DNA of 64,000 nt from Bugulina stolonifera. Taxonomy: Eukaryota; Bryozoa; Gymnolaemata; Cheilostomatida; Bugulidae. Below, in pieces: positions 32,601 through 44,158 of this stretch; the first letter of the stretch is position 1, and every line of letters begins with the position of its first letter. Made by a program: the position numbers and the translations under genes. Below the pieces are notes generated by a model. It was not told the origin of the DNA, did no database searches, and saw nothing but the letters and a program-made list of their open reading frames with translations. The stretch is from positions 12,359,072-12,423,071 of the forward strand of contig OW285189.1 of NCBI GenBank assembly GCA_935421135.1, in the 5' to 3' direction.

Positions 32601-35600
32601 GGGGGAGCGTCTGGTCGGCGGAACACCAATAGTAATAGAGGATCTGTACACAAGGTAGCACAACTCCTTGCTTAATCTGGACCAAGTTTGGAGGCTGGGA
32701 TGGTCAGCTTTTGGCCAGAGTGGCCGATCTTTCCTTACACTATCTTTGGCCACCATAAAACCGTCATAGGCCTGTCCAACACTGCCTAAGGTATAATATG
32801 GCTACTATAACAGAAGACTATAATATTTAAACCTACTTCCTAGCCAATAAATTCTTTCTCTCCTTCTTCTATCTCTGCGGGTGAGCCTGCAGTACGACCC
32901 CAAACCAAACAGCATGTGACAAGGTTCATGGTCTGTGGGAGTGCACTTCCAGCCAACCAGCACCATAGTCAGTAGGATCAGTCCCAAACCTACAAAATAC
33001 GCATGAAGAGTACAACATAAACCTACTAGTAGACCATATATACATGTACAGTGTATACATGTACAGCGTATGTACACCGTATGTACACCGCATGTACAGT
33101 GTATGTACAGCGTATCTACAGCGTATGTACAGTGTATGTACAGTGTATGTACAGTGGATGTACAGTGTAGGCCTATGTACAGTGTATGTACAGTGGATGT
33201 ACAGTGTAGGCCTATGTACAGTGCATGTACAGTGTATGTACAGCGTATGTACAGCGTATGTACAGTGCATGTACAGTGCATGTACAGTGGATGTACAGTG
33301 TAGGCCTATGTACAGTGCATGTACAGTGTATGTTAACTGTGCAATCTTCAATGATTGAAGTTTGCACTAAACTACAGAAATTTTAATCTGAAATATTGAT
33401 ATCTTATTCCACCAGATGATAACATTTAGTAATCTAAACCGGTGGAAGTGGAAGTGATGTGCCTCCATTACATCCCAGGAAGCTATAGAACGTGGAGCTG
33501 GTAAATGGGTGTGTTGACATGTGGGTTGTTGGGATCCAATGATACATGCAGCACTGCATGCCGTCATTGGAGAGAGGTCATTGTGAATTAGACATGAACC
33601 ATGAATATAATATAATATTATTATTTCATCTGTTACAGGAACAGTTAAAGTCTCAATGAGGAGAGGGTTGAGTTATGAGGCAAGGCTGTTGTGTTCGTAA
33701 ATGACAGTTTGAAAATATACATCGAGTTAATGTAAACTTAAAAAATCAGCGGCCCCAATCTTCAAATCAGTTGTACAACGTCAAGTTGTTACCAACCACT
33801 ATTTGCGAATCGAATCGGCTGTGTACCAATACGACTATTAGGTGTGGTTGAACATGGAGATAGAATATTATGCTAATGAGTAACTAATTGTAATCCCATT
33901 TGTATAACAAGTTACTAATTAGAAATAGTAATTAATTTATTAGATTAGATATAGACATACCATGACCTATGCTGTGACATGATGGGACATGGGGTGGAGT
34001 TGTATAGCAGTGCATAGAAATAATTTATGATACATTTCAAATCAACAATCATGAGTAAACACTAAAAGTGTACCATGCTATAGCCCACACAGAACTGATA
34101 TTTGCAAAATTTTTAATTTTTGAATTAACAGCTAAACGAAATCCATAGCTATCCACCCAAATCTTCTACGCCCACTACTTGGCACATCATGGTATACTCT
34201 TGTTTGCTTTGAAAGTAAACTATCTTTGTATTGTTGGTTTCAATTATCACTTTACTTAGTAGAGGTTATGCAGTGATTTATATCAAGTTACAGCTGCAGC
34301 AGAGTAATAATATTGTGTTTTTGATCATGTTTATAAACTTGATGGGTCCAGATAAATCTGGATGACTTCAAAACCCACTTTAGGCCTACAGATGCAATAT
34401 ACAGTAGAGAAAAATCTCTTAAACTTGCAGATTGTATTTTAGTCTATAACTCATAGCAACATAAACTATACAGAAGTACCACACAATACCATGTCAGCTA
34501 GCTCCTATACTGACTATACTGATGTGGGATACTGTTAGTTGGATAAAATGGAAAGGGGAGTGGACAGTGCTAGATGGATGCAGGACTTGAGTCAATGTCA
34601 CAGGCTGACGTGAGTTTAGTAACTTTCATAGACCCAGTCGCTGAGATTACTGTCGGGGAAATCATGAATCACTGGCTTTTGACACCTTGTCGCAGGTTGT
34701 CTGCCAGGCTGCTAGAGTTGTGAGGAAAATTTGAATAATAATAACATTGTTTTCGACAATATAGAATTAGGAAGTTTTAAAAGTAAATCAGTAAACATCA
34801 AAACTGCTTACTCGTTAAGCATTAGCAGGTATTATAGACAGTTGATGACTATCAGCAGTGAATGAAAAGATAATCTTCGGATTAACTCAATGCAATGCCA
34901 ATTTCTCTAAATGCTGAGCAAACACTTAGGATCAGTCTAAGAGGTGATATCAATGGAATATGTGAAGCAACAACAGGTACTGTTGAGGAAGTCATTGTCA
35001 GTAGGATGGTCATCCCCCCCCCCCACCCCCCCCCCACCCCCCCCCCCCCCCCGTCCCTCTCATGTAAACCAGCTCATGGCTGCTTTATCAGATATTCATA
35101 AAACTGTAGATTCATGTGAGGTAATGCTATAGACTACTACATGTCAAGGCCTGAGTAAACGGTTTGGTAATATGTTGGAGCTGCATTATGGTGGAACGCC
35201 TCTATGAGAGGGTAACACTGTGGTGGAACAACCACTATGATAGGTGGTACTATGGTGGAACAACCGCCGTGATAGGGTGGTACATGGCAGGGCGACATTT
35301 GGTCAAAATTTGCAAAATTGGTGTCTTCACCAAACCCAGTAGCAGCAGTTGGTTTGGGAGCTACACGTACATTACACCAGTGACTGTGTATAAATGAGGA
35401 CGGATTCAGAGAAAGGATGTGATGCAAACTATCATCTATGAGATTATCCGTCTAATGATATTCTAATACCTGATATTACACAGTAATACCTTATAATATC
35501 CTCTAACTACACATTGTCTATATGTAAGCTATTGGTACAGAAGGTAATGCCTTACCTACAAACATAAGAGACATGGTGAAGAAACTATTCCCTGGGGCCC

Positions 35601-36660
35601 TCAGTACTCCGAGTACAATCCCAATGAGCACACAGATAACTCCAAACGAAGCGAAGAAGACCAGAACCTTCTTGAACTGCAGGCAAGCAGCCATACATAT
35701 TTTACAGCCCAGAATGCTGCAACAGCTTGGCTTGACGTATCTATCATCTTGGTTCACATTACTAGAGGTATACTGTCTGTGACTTCGATGTCGTGACCTG
35801 CGTCTGCGTCGTCTGCTTCGTCGCTGATGGGTTCTTCTTTCTCGTCGGGCTGGAGGGTAATAGAAGGGTTGGGGGAGACATTCTACAGGGTTTGTCATGG
35901 CTGGTGGTTGATCATAGCACTGCAGCTGATCTACTCTGCAATCATGCAAGTCATTGTTATTAGAGTTGGTCAACGGAGGTTGTGCGTTCATCATGAGTAT
36001 TTGGCTGGGACTAGATGCCAAGTTAATCGTGCGTGGAAGTTCTGTAATCGCATATCCTGATACAGCATCTGGGATTGTCAATGTATGGTAGTCACCATGA
36101 CTTTCATGATTAGAAGGGTTGAAATTCATTCCGTGTCCTGGATGTGGTGTGCATGCATTGATATCTTCATTACCATGGCTTGATCTCTCATATTGCTCCA
36201 TCTCATTAGGTAAATGTGGATTGTCTCCACCTTGCGAAGCAGATGGAATAGAGGGGGCACTTCTATTAACCGAGGAAATATGTGTGTTCAGGTGATTTGC
36301 TAACGAAGGTAGAGATATAAACTGACTAGGCTGGTGTGCTGTATAACTACTAACCACACTCAGGTCTTCTGTAACACAAGAGGCTGGAGGTAGGGTGCTA
36401 CAACTCTGACTAGTGGTAGCAGGTGGTTGACAGCCAGTGCTAGATGGCAGCGTGTGGTAGGTGGTTGGGGCAGCTAATCCCGAACCTGCAGAGGGTAAAG
36501 TCATTGACTGAGAGATGCCATGATTAGCTGCATGTGATAACCGTGATGATGTATTACTAGACCTATGTGTGTGATGCTCATGTCTACTTCTAGCTGTATG
36601 ATTCTGAGATATAGCACTATCTAGATGTCTATGAGCTCGGGATGATCTGTCACGAGCCAT
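29618..36660 (-). CDS. Two-transmembrane protein with PPxY motifs and LELSHHD repeats (function unknown), 3 exons
   Basis: Exons on the - strand: 35556-36660, 32837-32989 and 29618-30384, each junction in phase 1, giving 674 residues. Residues 1-270 are His/Ser/Asn-rich and disordered. A strongly basic run follows (RRSRRRRRRSRHRSHR), then Cys-rich CCSILGCKICMAACLQ. Two hydrophobic helices come next, VLVFFASFGVICVLIGIVLG and SLMFVGLGLILLTMVLVGW, split by a short loop. After them are TRRDRRRRERIYW, then a cytoplasmic-type tail with PPPSY twice and NPPTY once, and about ten LELSHHD/N heptads. PPxY motifs bind WW domains, often of Nedd4-type ubiquitin ligases. With both long ends charged and no signal peptide, both probably face the cytosol. 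I do not recognise an orthologue; it recalls small two-TM adaptor proteins but could be lineage-specific. Confidence 0.8.
29746..29990 (-). repeat. Coding 21-bp repeat (LELSHHD heptads)
   Basis: About a dozen tandem 21-bp units inside the last exon of the two-TM gene, on + reading like ATGGTGGGATAACTCCAAGTC, encode LELSHHDLELSHHN and variants. One degenerate interruption (SSQRFDISEQNFSSQN) splits the array. Frame is kept throughout, arguing that the repeat is translated and under some constraint. Copy number is likely to vary between individuals. Confidence 0.85.
30385..32836. other. Intron 2 of the two-TM gene
   Basis: No exon is supported on either strand. Its 3' half (on +, 32398-32753) contains MITE family A copy 2. 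Otherwise it is AT-rich with short palindromes such as the ACTAGTACTAGTA run near 32150-32180. Confidence 0.6.
32398..32753. mobile_element. MITE family A, copy 2 (inverted relative to copy 1)
   Basis: The left end has CTACAAAGATAGTAAAAGGA and the right end CTTACACTATCTTTGGCCAC, inverted repeats of each other. Interior words are shared with 26461-26805 in reverse (CTTGCTTAATCTGGACC against GGTCCGGATTAAGTAAG; GTCCCACCAAATA against TATTTGGTGGGAC). About 356 bp, no ORF. Confidence 0.75.
33035..33335. repeat. Short-unit tandem array (TGTACAGTGTA) in intron 1 of the two-TM gene
   Basis: About 25 copies of an 11-12-bp unit ATGTACAGTGT/ATGTACAGCGT, with a higher-order unit that includes TGTAGGCCTATGTACAG three times. 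It starts about 45 bases upstream (on -) of the acceptor of exon 32837-32989. Long frames on both strands (repeated CTVHALY or VCTVYVQ) are artefacts of the array. Confidence 0.9.
34944..35119 (+). other. Open frame with poly-C (poly-proline) tract, possible exon, unassigned
   Basis: One frame stays open through a C run at 35016-35052 (33 C in 37 bases, broken by A) and reads MEYVKQQQVLLRKSLSVGW, then polyproline, then SHVNQLMAALSDIHKTVDS, ending at a GTAATG donor (35120) in phase 0. The flanks look amphipathic and protein-like. Alternatively the C tract is just a slipped polypyrimidine tract before CCAG at 35070-35073. It lies antisense inside intron 1 of the two-TM gene. Not recognised. Confidence 0.25.
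35137..35360 (-). CDS. Candidate alternative terminal exon of the two-TM gene
   Basis: On - a GTGTAG acceptor at 35361-35366 opens 73 codons in exactly the phase left by exon 35556-36660 (phase 1), ending in TAG at 35137-35139. The peptide starts APKPTAATGFGEDTNFANFD, contains HVPPYHGG and APTYYQTVYSG, and ends SGLDM. Using it would replace the second TM helix's end and the whole PPxY tail by a short Pro/Tyr-rich tail. Support is the matching phase and protein-like composition; no homology is recognised. Confidence 0.35.
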
Positions 36661-36974
36661 ACAGCTGCAGAACTTGACTTAGCAAGAGTCAGTCTCCTCA
36701 ACCTCTACAAATTATACAATGTAATCAATGAAATGAGATGATAATGTTACTCAAGTACTTGGAAATACAATCCTCAAAACACTCATAAAACTAAATTACT
36801 TCCAACTGTTATAGTCTTGTCATCAATCTGGCTAGTTGAGGGACTGACAGGTGAAGGTAAACAAATATTAGAATACTGGTTTTCAGCCAAATGAAAGCGC
36901 CAGCACATCATAGACATAGTATGTGGGTTTCTGCTTTGTCATTCTAGAAGTGAACCCTGGACTGTAGAATCCTA

Positions 36975-37185
36975 GGGGCTATAGATTCTTAGGCTATAGA
37001 ATCCTAGGCTATATAATTCTAGGCTATAGAGTCCTAAGAATCCCAGGCTATAGAATCCTAGGCTGTAGATTCCTAGGCTATAGAATACTAGGCTATAGAA
37101 TCCCAGGCCATAGAATCCTAGGCTATAGAATCCCAGGCTATAGAATCCCAGGCTATAGAATCCCAGGCTATAGAATCCCAGACTG
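36975..37185. repeat. 17-18-bp tandem repeat upstream of the two-TM gene
   Basis: About 12 copies of CTATAGAATCCTAGG and its CCCAGG variant, lying 300-500 bases upstream of the ATG at 36660 (on -). The unit contains the palindromes CTATAG and CCTAGG. It lies in the presumed promoter or 5' UTR region, but no regulatory role can be shown. Confidence 0.85.
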
Positions 37186-37326
37186 ATGTTTAGGAAATTG
37201 CTCTGTACCTGTGCTGATTGATTGCCAGTGGAAATAATATATCAGTAAATTGATACAAATAAATATTATGACTACTAATTTGGTCTACTAATTAGTTTTT
37301 ACACCCATAATAATATTACCAATAAA

Positions 37327-37550
37327 TTTTGATGTATTTTTAGCAAGGAAACCATATTTGAGCAGTCAAAGACATGTTTCAAATCCATGAAAATACCAGT
37401 CCCTGACTGGGGTTTGAACCCGGGGCCTCTACGGCACCTAATCGCTGAGATGCCGGGGTTCAAACCCCAGTCAGGGACTGGTATTTTCATGGATTTGAAA
37501 CAAGTCTCTGACTGCTCAAAAATAATTTCCTTGCTAAACATACATCAAAA
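37327..37550. mobile_element. Foldback element with tRNA-like centre
   Basis: Two arms of about 105-110 bp are near-perfect inverted copies: left from TTTTGATGTATTTTTAGCAA, right ending TTGCTAAACATACATCAAAA. Both contain CAGTCCCTGACTGGGGTT and GAAAATACCAG. The loop (37430-37460) plus inner arms read like the T-arm and B box of a tRNA on either strand (GGTTTGAACCC). It may be two head-to-head tRNA-derived SINEs or a foldback transposon. Confidence 0.75.
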
Positions 37551-37554
37551 TGGC

Positions 37555-40500
37555 CAAACCCCTAACAATTAATTTTGGTTATAAATTAAATGCAGAATAA
37601 AATGTATACTACACTGTAGTGTGTACAACTACAACATGTACACATACATGCATTGCATTACAATTCAATCAACATATAAATGTGTAAACACAGCTAATAG
37701 TGCTGGATTGGATCCTTATAATATTTATATAAATATTGTTTGTAAAATAAACTGTGTTGTTCTTAGTTACATGGGCCTATAATAGCAAACATGCTTATTG
37801 AATAGTACACTGCAATGTACAAGCATATATTGTATATCACACATGGGCAAGTAAATGAATAAAGTGTAAGATTTGGGATGTACACCTCAGTTCATTCAGG
37901 TATATGAATGAATTTGTTTAGTGGGAGTTCAAAGCCCTGAGATTTGGTGTAGATATTCTATCTATGGGTAGCACATGCTAACATCACAGTAAACATCCAG
38001 TAAGACTATCAGTTCTACACTAACCACAGAGAGATCCCAGACAGCTTTCACTTCAACATAATAACTAAATTCAACTCAGTATAACTTACCTAACCACATT
38101 ACTTACTGTAGTGTCAACTCAGTATAACTTACCTTCCACATTACTTACTGTAGTATCAACTGCAAACACTACATGCACAAGGTACGACATGTAAACACAC
38201 TACTGTGGTATCCAATGATCATGTTATATATTCTATTATATTGACTGCTGATAATGGTTATTATTCTATCTATCAACATTTTGGCAATATTTGACATACC
38301 AATATTATATGGATATTAATACATTGCTATAGCAGATTAGGTGCCAACTAGAATACTATTCTATATACATATAATAGAAGTGTGTACGCTACACTTACAC
38401 TATACTTACACTATACTTACATGTACATGTACGTTCTAGAATTTAGACCAAACTGTGTATACTGCAGTGTTTACATCCTACATATCTTGCAGACAGGTGT
38501 CACACGCTACTTACTACACTACAATTATGTCATGGATGTAATATATGTATGTGTTGGACATGAAATCTACCACTTACCACCACTCCAAGGCACAAGAGTA
38601 GTAAAGTGGTTCTTATCACCAGCCCTCCAGGACAGTTGAAGACAAATTACAGATAAACAAATTGTACACAACAAGCGCTGCATGTGGCCATGTAGGTCTA
38701 TTATATATATATTAGTATGTTACATGTACATCCATGTATCCCACAACACTGCTACACTAAAATTACTAGATATCGGAAAATGTGAGACACACAATACCTT
38801 TGGAACCAAGGCTAATGTAATATCTGCCTTAGTGTTGAAGGCCCCTTTCCTAATAATATTGTAATGTTTGATATATAACTGTTGGCAACCTGCCAATTCC
38901 CATAGATACTAAATAGTTTATGTGTCCAACTGATATATTATATAACATAATTATATTCTGAGAAACCAAAAACGTTCCTAACTGCCAGCTACTATTTTAC
39001 AAGTAACAGTCCATAATTTCATGCAATACTTGCATGTAGCATGTAGCATACACAAACTTACATTTACATGTAGCTGTATACATGTATATATTATCTGTGT
39101 ATAGGTTGTAGGACTACTACATGTATAATATTAGGACCCTTGAGGTTTTATTAGCCACTTGTAGTGTATAATGATAGAGGATAGAGATTACATGATAGCG
39201 TAATGAGCTGTGTGGCTAGCTACCCACAGAGATGTATTCTACCTGCCTCTTAGCTCTACCTACCTGCCCGTATCCTGGCTACTAGCTTACTAACTTACCT
39301 GCCTGCCTATCAGCAAAAACTTGCACATACAAGCTAACCACTAAGCTGCCGTTCATAAAATAATCAAATCACAACACAATCAACACAAGTAAATAACAAA
39401 ATTCTCACATGGAAATACTTCACTGAGTATAGTATTACCTGCATGTACTTGGAGCGTATGCTGTGATGTTTATATACTGTTTATGTTGTACTACTAACAC
39501 ATGAAGTATCTACTGTAAGGCAAACAATGAGTTTCAATGGACTATCCTGGGATTACACAAAAACAATTTCCACAGGGGAGAGTATAATGATATTATAAGC
39601 TGTATAACAAAGCAACAAAGTAGTGTAATATAGGCACCTAGTACAGCCCAGCACACGCCAGTATAATAATACAACACATCCCCTAGCATACATCTATATT
39701 AATAGTTAATCAATACACTGGCTGCATTACTCTCCCATTTCCTATACAACATGATAGTTTACTTGAATTTATTATGCAAACCAAAACTAACACAAAACTA
39801 GCTAGTAATTTACATCTAGTAGTATCAGTATGTACACTGTACTTGTAGTGAATCATTGATTTGCTGTCAGACATCCCTTTTTTACTCAAATGCGAAGTAT
39901 AATTATAATGTATTTTTGTATAATATATACAATATAAATGCATGGATACTTGAATACCCAACAAGCACCTGCGCAGAAGTTACCAAACAACTGTAGTCTG
40001 TAGCGTTAGAACACCCTAAGGTTCATGTTTTCTGGCAGCAGCAAATATGCCTTATATCAACCACTATTATTATTATTTAAAAAATATGTATGATAGTATG
40101 AGCAGAAGTATACTTGGCATGTTAGTCAACATCCAACAATCAATATTCAAGTATCAGATACATTGTTATATAATAGTGTCAGTATTTGAGTGACAGAGGC
40201 CAAACACCACACTGTACATGTATATATAAATATTCGTAACTATCCAATACATACCTCTAGTTACCCAGTAGGCCTAGTAGTTAGTAGCTGACAGCTCTAC
40301 CCTCTCAGCTTGCAGTCCACAGAGCTTATGGTTTTACTAGTATAATGTGGAAGCATGCAATCATCTCTATGGTATACCACTGCTATCATCAAGTAACCAA
40401 TGTTAGTTGACAACGTCACTAGTTGAGTCTGCAAGCAGTGGACACACTAGTTAGAGTCTAGAGAGAGCTAGTATACAGAGCACAGACAACAGATATAACC

Positions 40501-42230
40501 CTGTGAGGTCACAGCTGAGAGAGAGAGACTTGACTCTCTATCTTGATGGATGGCTGAATGTTATCCCTGGCTGAATGCTGCACTAGACTAGCGTATCATG
40601 CTTACTAGCTATTATTTAGTCTAATCTACCTTCCTATCTACCCATCACTCTGCCTACATCAACCCATCAATCTCCTATCAAAGCAAAATCTTTATGGCTA
40701 CAGCAGTACAGGTTACTTAATGTCTATAAAATAATAATCAATCATCAACCAGTCACTGCATCTACCTGTTTATATAGCATAGCTACATGTACATCTAGTT
40801 GGTCTGCAGTTTATAGACTGAAGAGAGAGGACAACTCCACTCATAAGCACATTTCAGTACAACTACACAAATATAATTACAGATTTAGTAAATTAAAATA
40901 TTAGAAACGAATGGAATCAACACATATAGCAGGCCCACGTGTGATACATACATGTAGTACATTTTATGATAGAAAATAATTCTACCTTATAATATCTCTG
41001 TTGTATCTGAATTCTTACTATCTGTATATATAGGATATAGGGGGAGATAATTCTATGCTAGTGAAAATTGACTGAAATTGACTAGCGGTAAGAGCTCTAG
41101 ACTTCCATGTGGGAAACCCAGGTTCGATTCCTATATGGGTTATCCAACCTTATAATGCTCCTGTGCCACATCAGTTAACTTTGCCATTGGCGAAGTGCCT
41201 TCTCCACTCCAATGGGATTAATAGCGGGAAGTAAAATTGGTAAGGTTTTTGACGACATTCACTGTGCTTAGGTTCTAAGCAGAATTATTAATATCCTTAA
41301 TAATAATGAAAACTTATAATAAGTAATATACTATTAATACATAATAATATTGCAGTAAAATGTCGACGTAGGTAAAAATTTCACTAGCAGGTAGTATGAC
41401 AAGATGCAGTTTTGCAATTACCATCAGGTTACCAATGACGGTGGTAACTAGATGACTGATGAGTATAGAAATGTAATTAATTAATTCACTGTAAAATGTG
41501 TCTTTATTATGAACACTTTTACATAGAGATTGATAACATCATCAGTTCTGAGTTGTAGCTAGCCTCTCGTTATGCTACATGCCACGACAATTATGATATT
41601 ACAATAACTGTACATGTGACATGTACATTCTGACAAGAGAGAATATTCTAACCATAACATACATGTATGTATGTGCTGTATGTTATGTGCGTATGTATGT
41701 TATGTGCTGTATGTTATGTGCGTATGTATGTTCTATGATGACGACACTAAAACAATACACATTGTAACAATGCAACACCGCTCTTTAGATTAGTGTAGGC
41801 AGTATGGGATGGTGTAGTATAGATAGGCCTACACCAAGAATTGTACACCGTAGTATGATACTGTATAGGCCTACAACTATTGTAACAACATCATCTACAA
41901 ATTTTATAGACAAGTATTACTCTACAGACTAAAATAAGCTATATTTGATATCTTAAAGCATGGGGTGCCAGTAAGTTGTCAAGTTCAATTAAAAGTTCAG
42001 TGACATCATGATTAACAGCAAGCTGCTTGGGTATTACTGCAAGCTAGCTCTAGTTCTACCACAGCACAAAAATAATCATCCCTCACTTGCTATCAATCGG
42101 GAATTTTATCGTATCATCAAGTCATGAAACAATTGACATTCATTTTCAAACAATAATAAAACATCATTGCCATCAAGCTATACAAAAACAAAGTAAGGAC
42201 ATCCAATACTAATGCAGTTTATATAAGTCA
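37555..42230. other. Gene-poor spacer
   Basis: No convincing coding exon on either strand. It has a 55-bp duplication at 38065-38160 (AACTCAGTATAACTTACC...TTACTTACTGTAGT), a TATGTATGTGCTGTATGTTA microsatellite at 41660-41735 and a SINE at 41080-41310. The frame at 38382-38639 looks like chance. Confidence 0.55.
41080..41310 (+). mobile_element. tRNA-derived SINE
   Basis: Box A-like TGACTAGCGGTAAGAGCTC at 41080-41098 and box B-like GGTTCGATTCC at 41120-41131, with spacing as in a tRNA. The non-tRNA body ACTTTGCCATTGGCGAAGTG is followed by an AT-rich tail (TTAATAATAATGAAA). The acceptor stem does not close, so it is not a functional tRNA. Confidence 0.6.
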
Positions 42231-42470
42231 CGTGGTACATGGAGGACAATTGTTTCCGTTTTCTAGGCGCCTTACAATGGCTGGAGTAGGAGTTTTCAGT
42301 CGTCTTTTTCTAATTTTGTATTTTTATACCTCAACCATGGACTGAAAGGAGTATTTGAAGCCGAATATAGTAGCAATATATCGAATTGCTATTGTTGAGC
42401 CCTTAAAATGTGTCTTTTAACTGTCAGAAGGCAAGATAAAGATAGGTAAGAAAAGGCAAATGGTTTATAA
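42230..42470 (+). promoter_or_regulatory. Possible promoter / first exon of the THAP remnant
   Basis: A GC-richer patch (TTTCCGTTTTCTAGGCGCC) is followed by ATG codons and an open stretch ending GATAAAGATAG|GTAAGA at about 42447, a good donor. It lies 0.9 kb upstream of the THAP exon on the same strand, so it may be the old 5' exon. No core promoter motif is certain. Confidence 0.25.
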
Positions 42471-43382
42471 CTTTATTTTGAAAATAATTTTCTTAGATTA
42501 ATTATACATTATAATTTATAAAACCATCTATATATAATTATATAGTTATAATTTATAAACCATCTATCTTTTTTTACTTTAAATAATTATTATTTAATTT
42601 TATAAGATTTAATGATTATAATTAATGTTAAGTTAATCTAATGATAAAGATATTCTATTCTTCTTGTTTTTTTAGTTTTAAAAACTTATACAGCTCTTGC
42701 CTTTTCTTAACTTATAAGTTTAAGTTATAATAATAATGCTAATTTTATCCTAACACTTAATTAGTCATTTTCCACAACGATGTTCAGATAATAATGACCG
42801 GATGATGTTAATATAAATATCATTATGATTATTTTATTTTAATTTTTATAATTATAATAATTGTTTTTGTTATAGATTGAATAGGCCTAAATGATTATAT
42901 TTAATGAAAATTTAATAAATATTTTAATAATATATTTATATTAGGCCTAGGCTACATGTATGATTAATAGCAATGTTGTATTGCCATTGTTATTAAATCT
43001 GTTGTGACTTTTGTCAAACAAAAATTATAATTAATACTCGCCTCGTAAGTCGTAACTCACCTCGTGGATGATAGTACACTCTAAATTAGTAAATTAGTAA
43101 TCAGTATTACAATCCTGACAATAGACATTTTAATCAGTGAAATCTTACTCCTTGGTGAAATGTTAGAATTCTGTAGGTAACAGAGTTCATAAATCAAATA
43201 CTAGAACATAGCACAATACAAGAGTGTAATAGCCAAAACATTAGTAAAGCAGCAGAGTATAAAATCATAAAACACCAATTTTGATACCTTGTATACAGGA
43301 CACAACAATATAAATATTTATTGTATTGATAAAAATTCATTTTCACGTCATTTACTGGTTTCCTATTACAGATCTGTCATTT

Positions 43383-44158
43383 TACAATGGTTGGTGTTGG
43401 GCTGTCTGATGTTCAAACCGAGGTGAGAATGGGAAACTTGCACATCGCTTTCCAACTGATGCTAAACGCAGAGCGGTGTGGATCCAACAAGCCAAAAGAG
43501 CTGATCAACAGCCGAACAACAACTCGAGATTATGTGAGGTTTGCTATCTGTTGGCCTTTTGCTATTATTTTATTTTTATGTAGTGTCAAATCCGAAGCAT
43601 TGTTAGATGTTATTATTGTTCATGCCAGTGCAGTGTTACATTTATGAGCTCCATGACTCCGCTGTTTTTTATAAAGAATCCTAACATTTCATCGGTTAAC
43701 CATTGCTCAAAATGTCTGTTGTCAGAATTGTAATATTGATTTCTAATTTGTTTAGGATCATTTTAAAGAGGAAATATATGAGATTTTAACAAAATCAGAA
43801 TGAAGAAAGCTTAACAAAGCTTTTGTGCCTACTTAGTTTTCCTTTTGGCCACCGCCTGCTAAGAAACGAAAAGAACGTCTCCGAAGTACACAACCTGTCA
43901 TCTCTGTTCAACAGAAAGTTGATGTGGTTCCTGCTGAGCATGCATACGCTAAAAGAATTGCAACAGAAGGTATTTGATTTTATTTTTTTAGTAAGTCTTT
44001 TAGTTGTCATATAAGTATGATGTCCTCATTACATGTATTTATCCTGTTATTGTTTGTTCTGGGTTTTAGTTATCTGCTGTATGTTTTTTGCATTGTGCTA
44101 ATTTTGTACTATTTATGATGCTTGTTATTATTGCAGTTTCAGAATACAAGATTAAAAG
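43383..44158 (+). pseudogene. THAP-domain gene remnant (three in-frame stops)
   Basis: Read through, exons 43383-43538, 43756-43969 and 44137-44158 encode a THAP zinc finger. The C2CH ligands are all present: Cys codons at 43395, 43410 and 43533, and His at 43759 across the intron. Recognisable pieces are CSNRGENGKLAHRFPTDAKR, AVWIQQAKRADQQP and SRLCE|DHFKEEI, followed by a basic PPPAKKRKERLRS segment. The frame is broken by TGA at 43407, TGA at 43801 and TAG at 43834, and the only ATG nearby (43387) is in another frame. THAP proteins are DNA-binding factors, some derived from P-element transposases. Splice sites remain intact (GAG|GTTTGC, TTTAG|GAT), implying recent inactivation. A transposon origin cannot be excluded; no further exons are found downstream. 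Confidence 0.75.

Noticed and set aside
32805..33358. Frames up to 158 codons over the TGTACAGTGTA array
   Set aside because: Repeat artefacts. Only the part in 32837-32989 is real, as exon 2 of the two-TM gene in one - frame.
35164..35397. + strand frame MVICWSCIMVERLYERV...
   Set aside because: Shadow of the candidate - terminal exon at 35137-35360; Trp/Tyr-rich because it reads the complement of Pro/His/Tyr codons.
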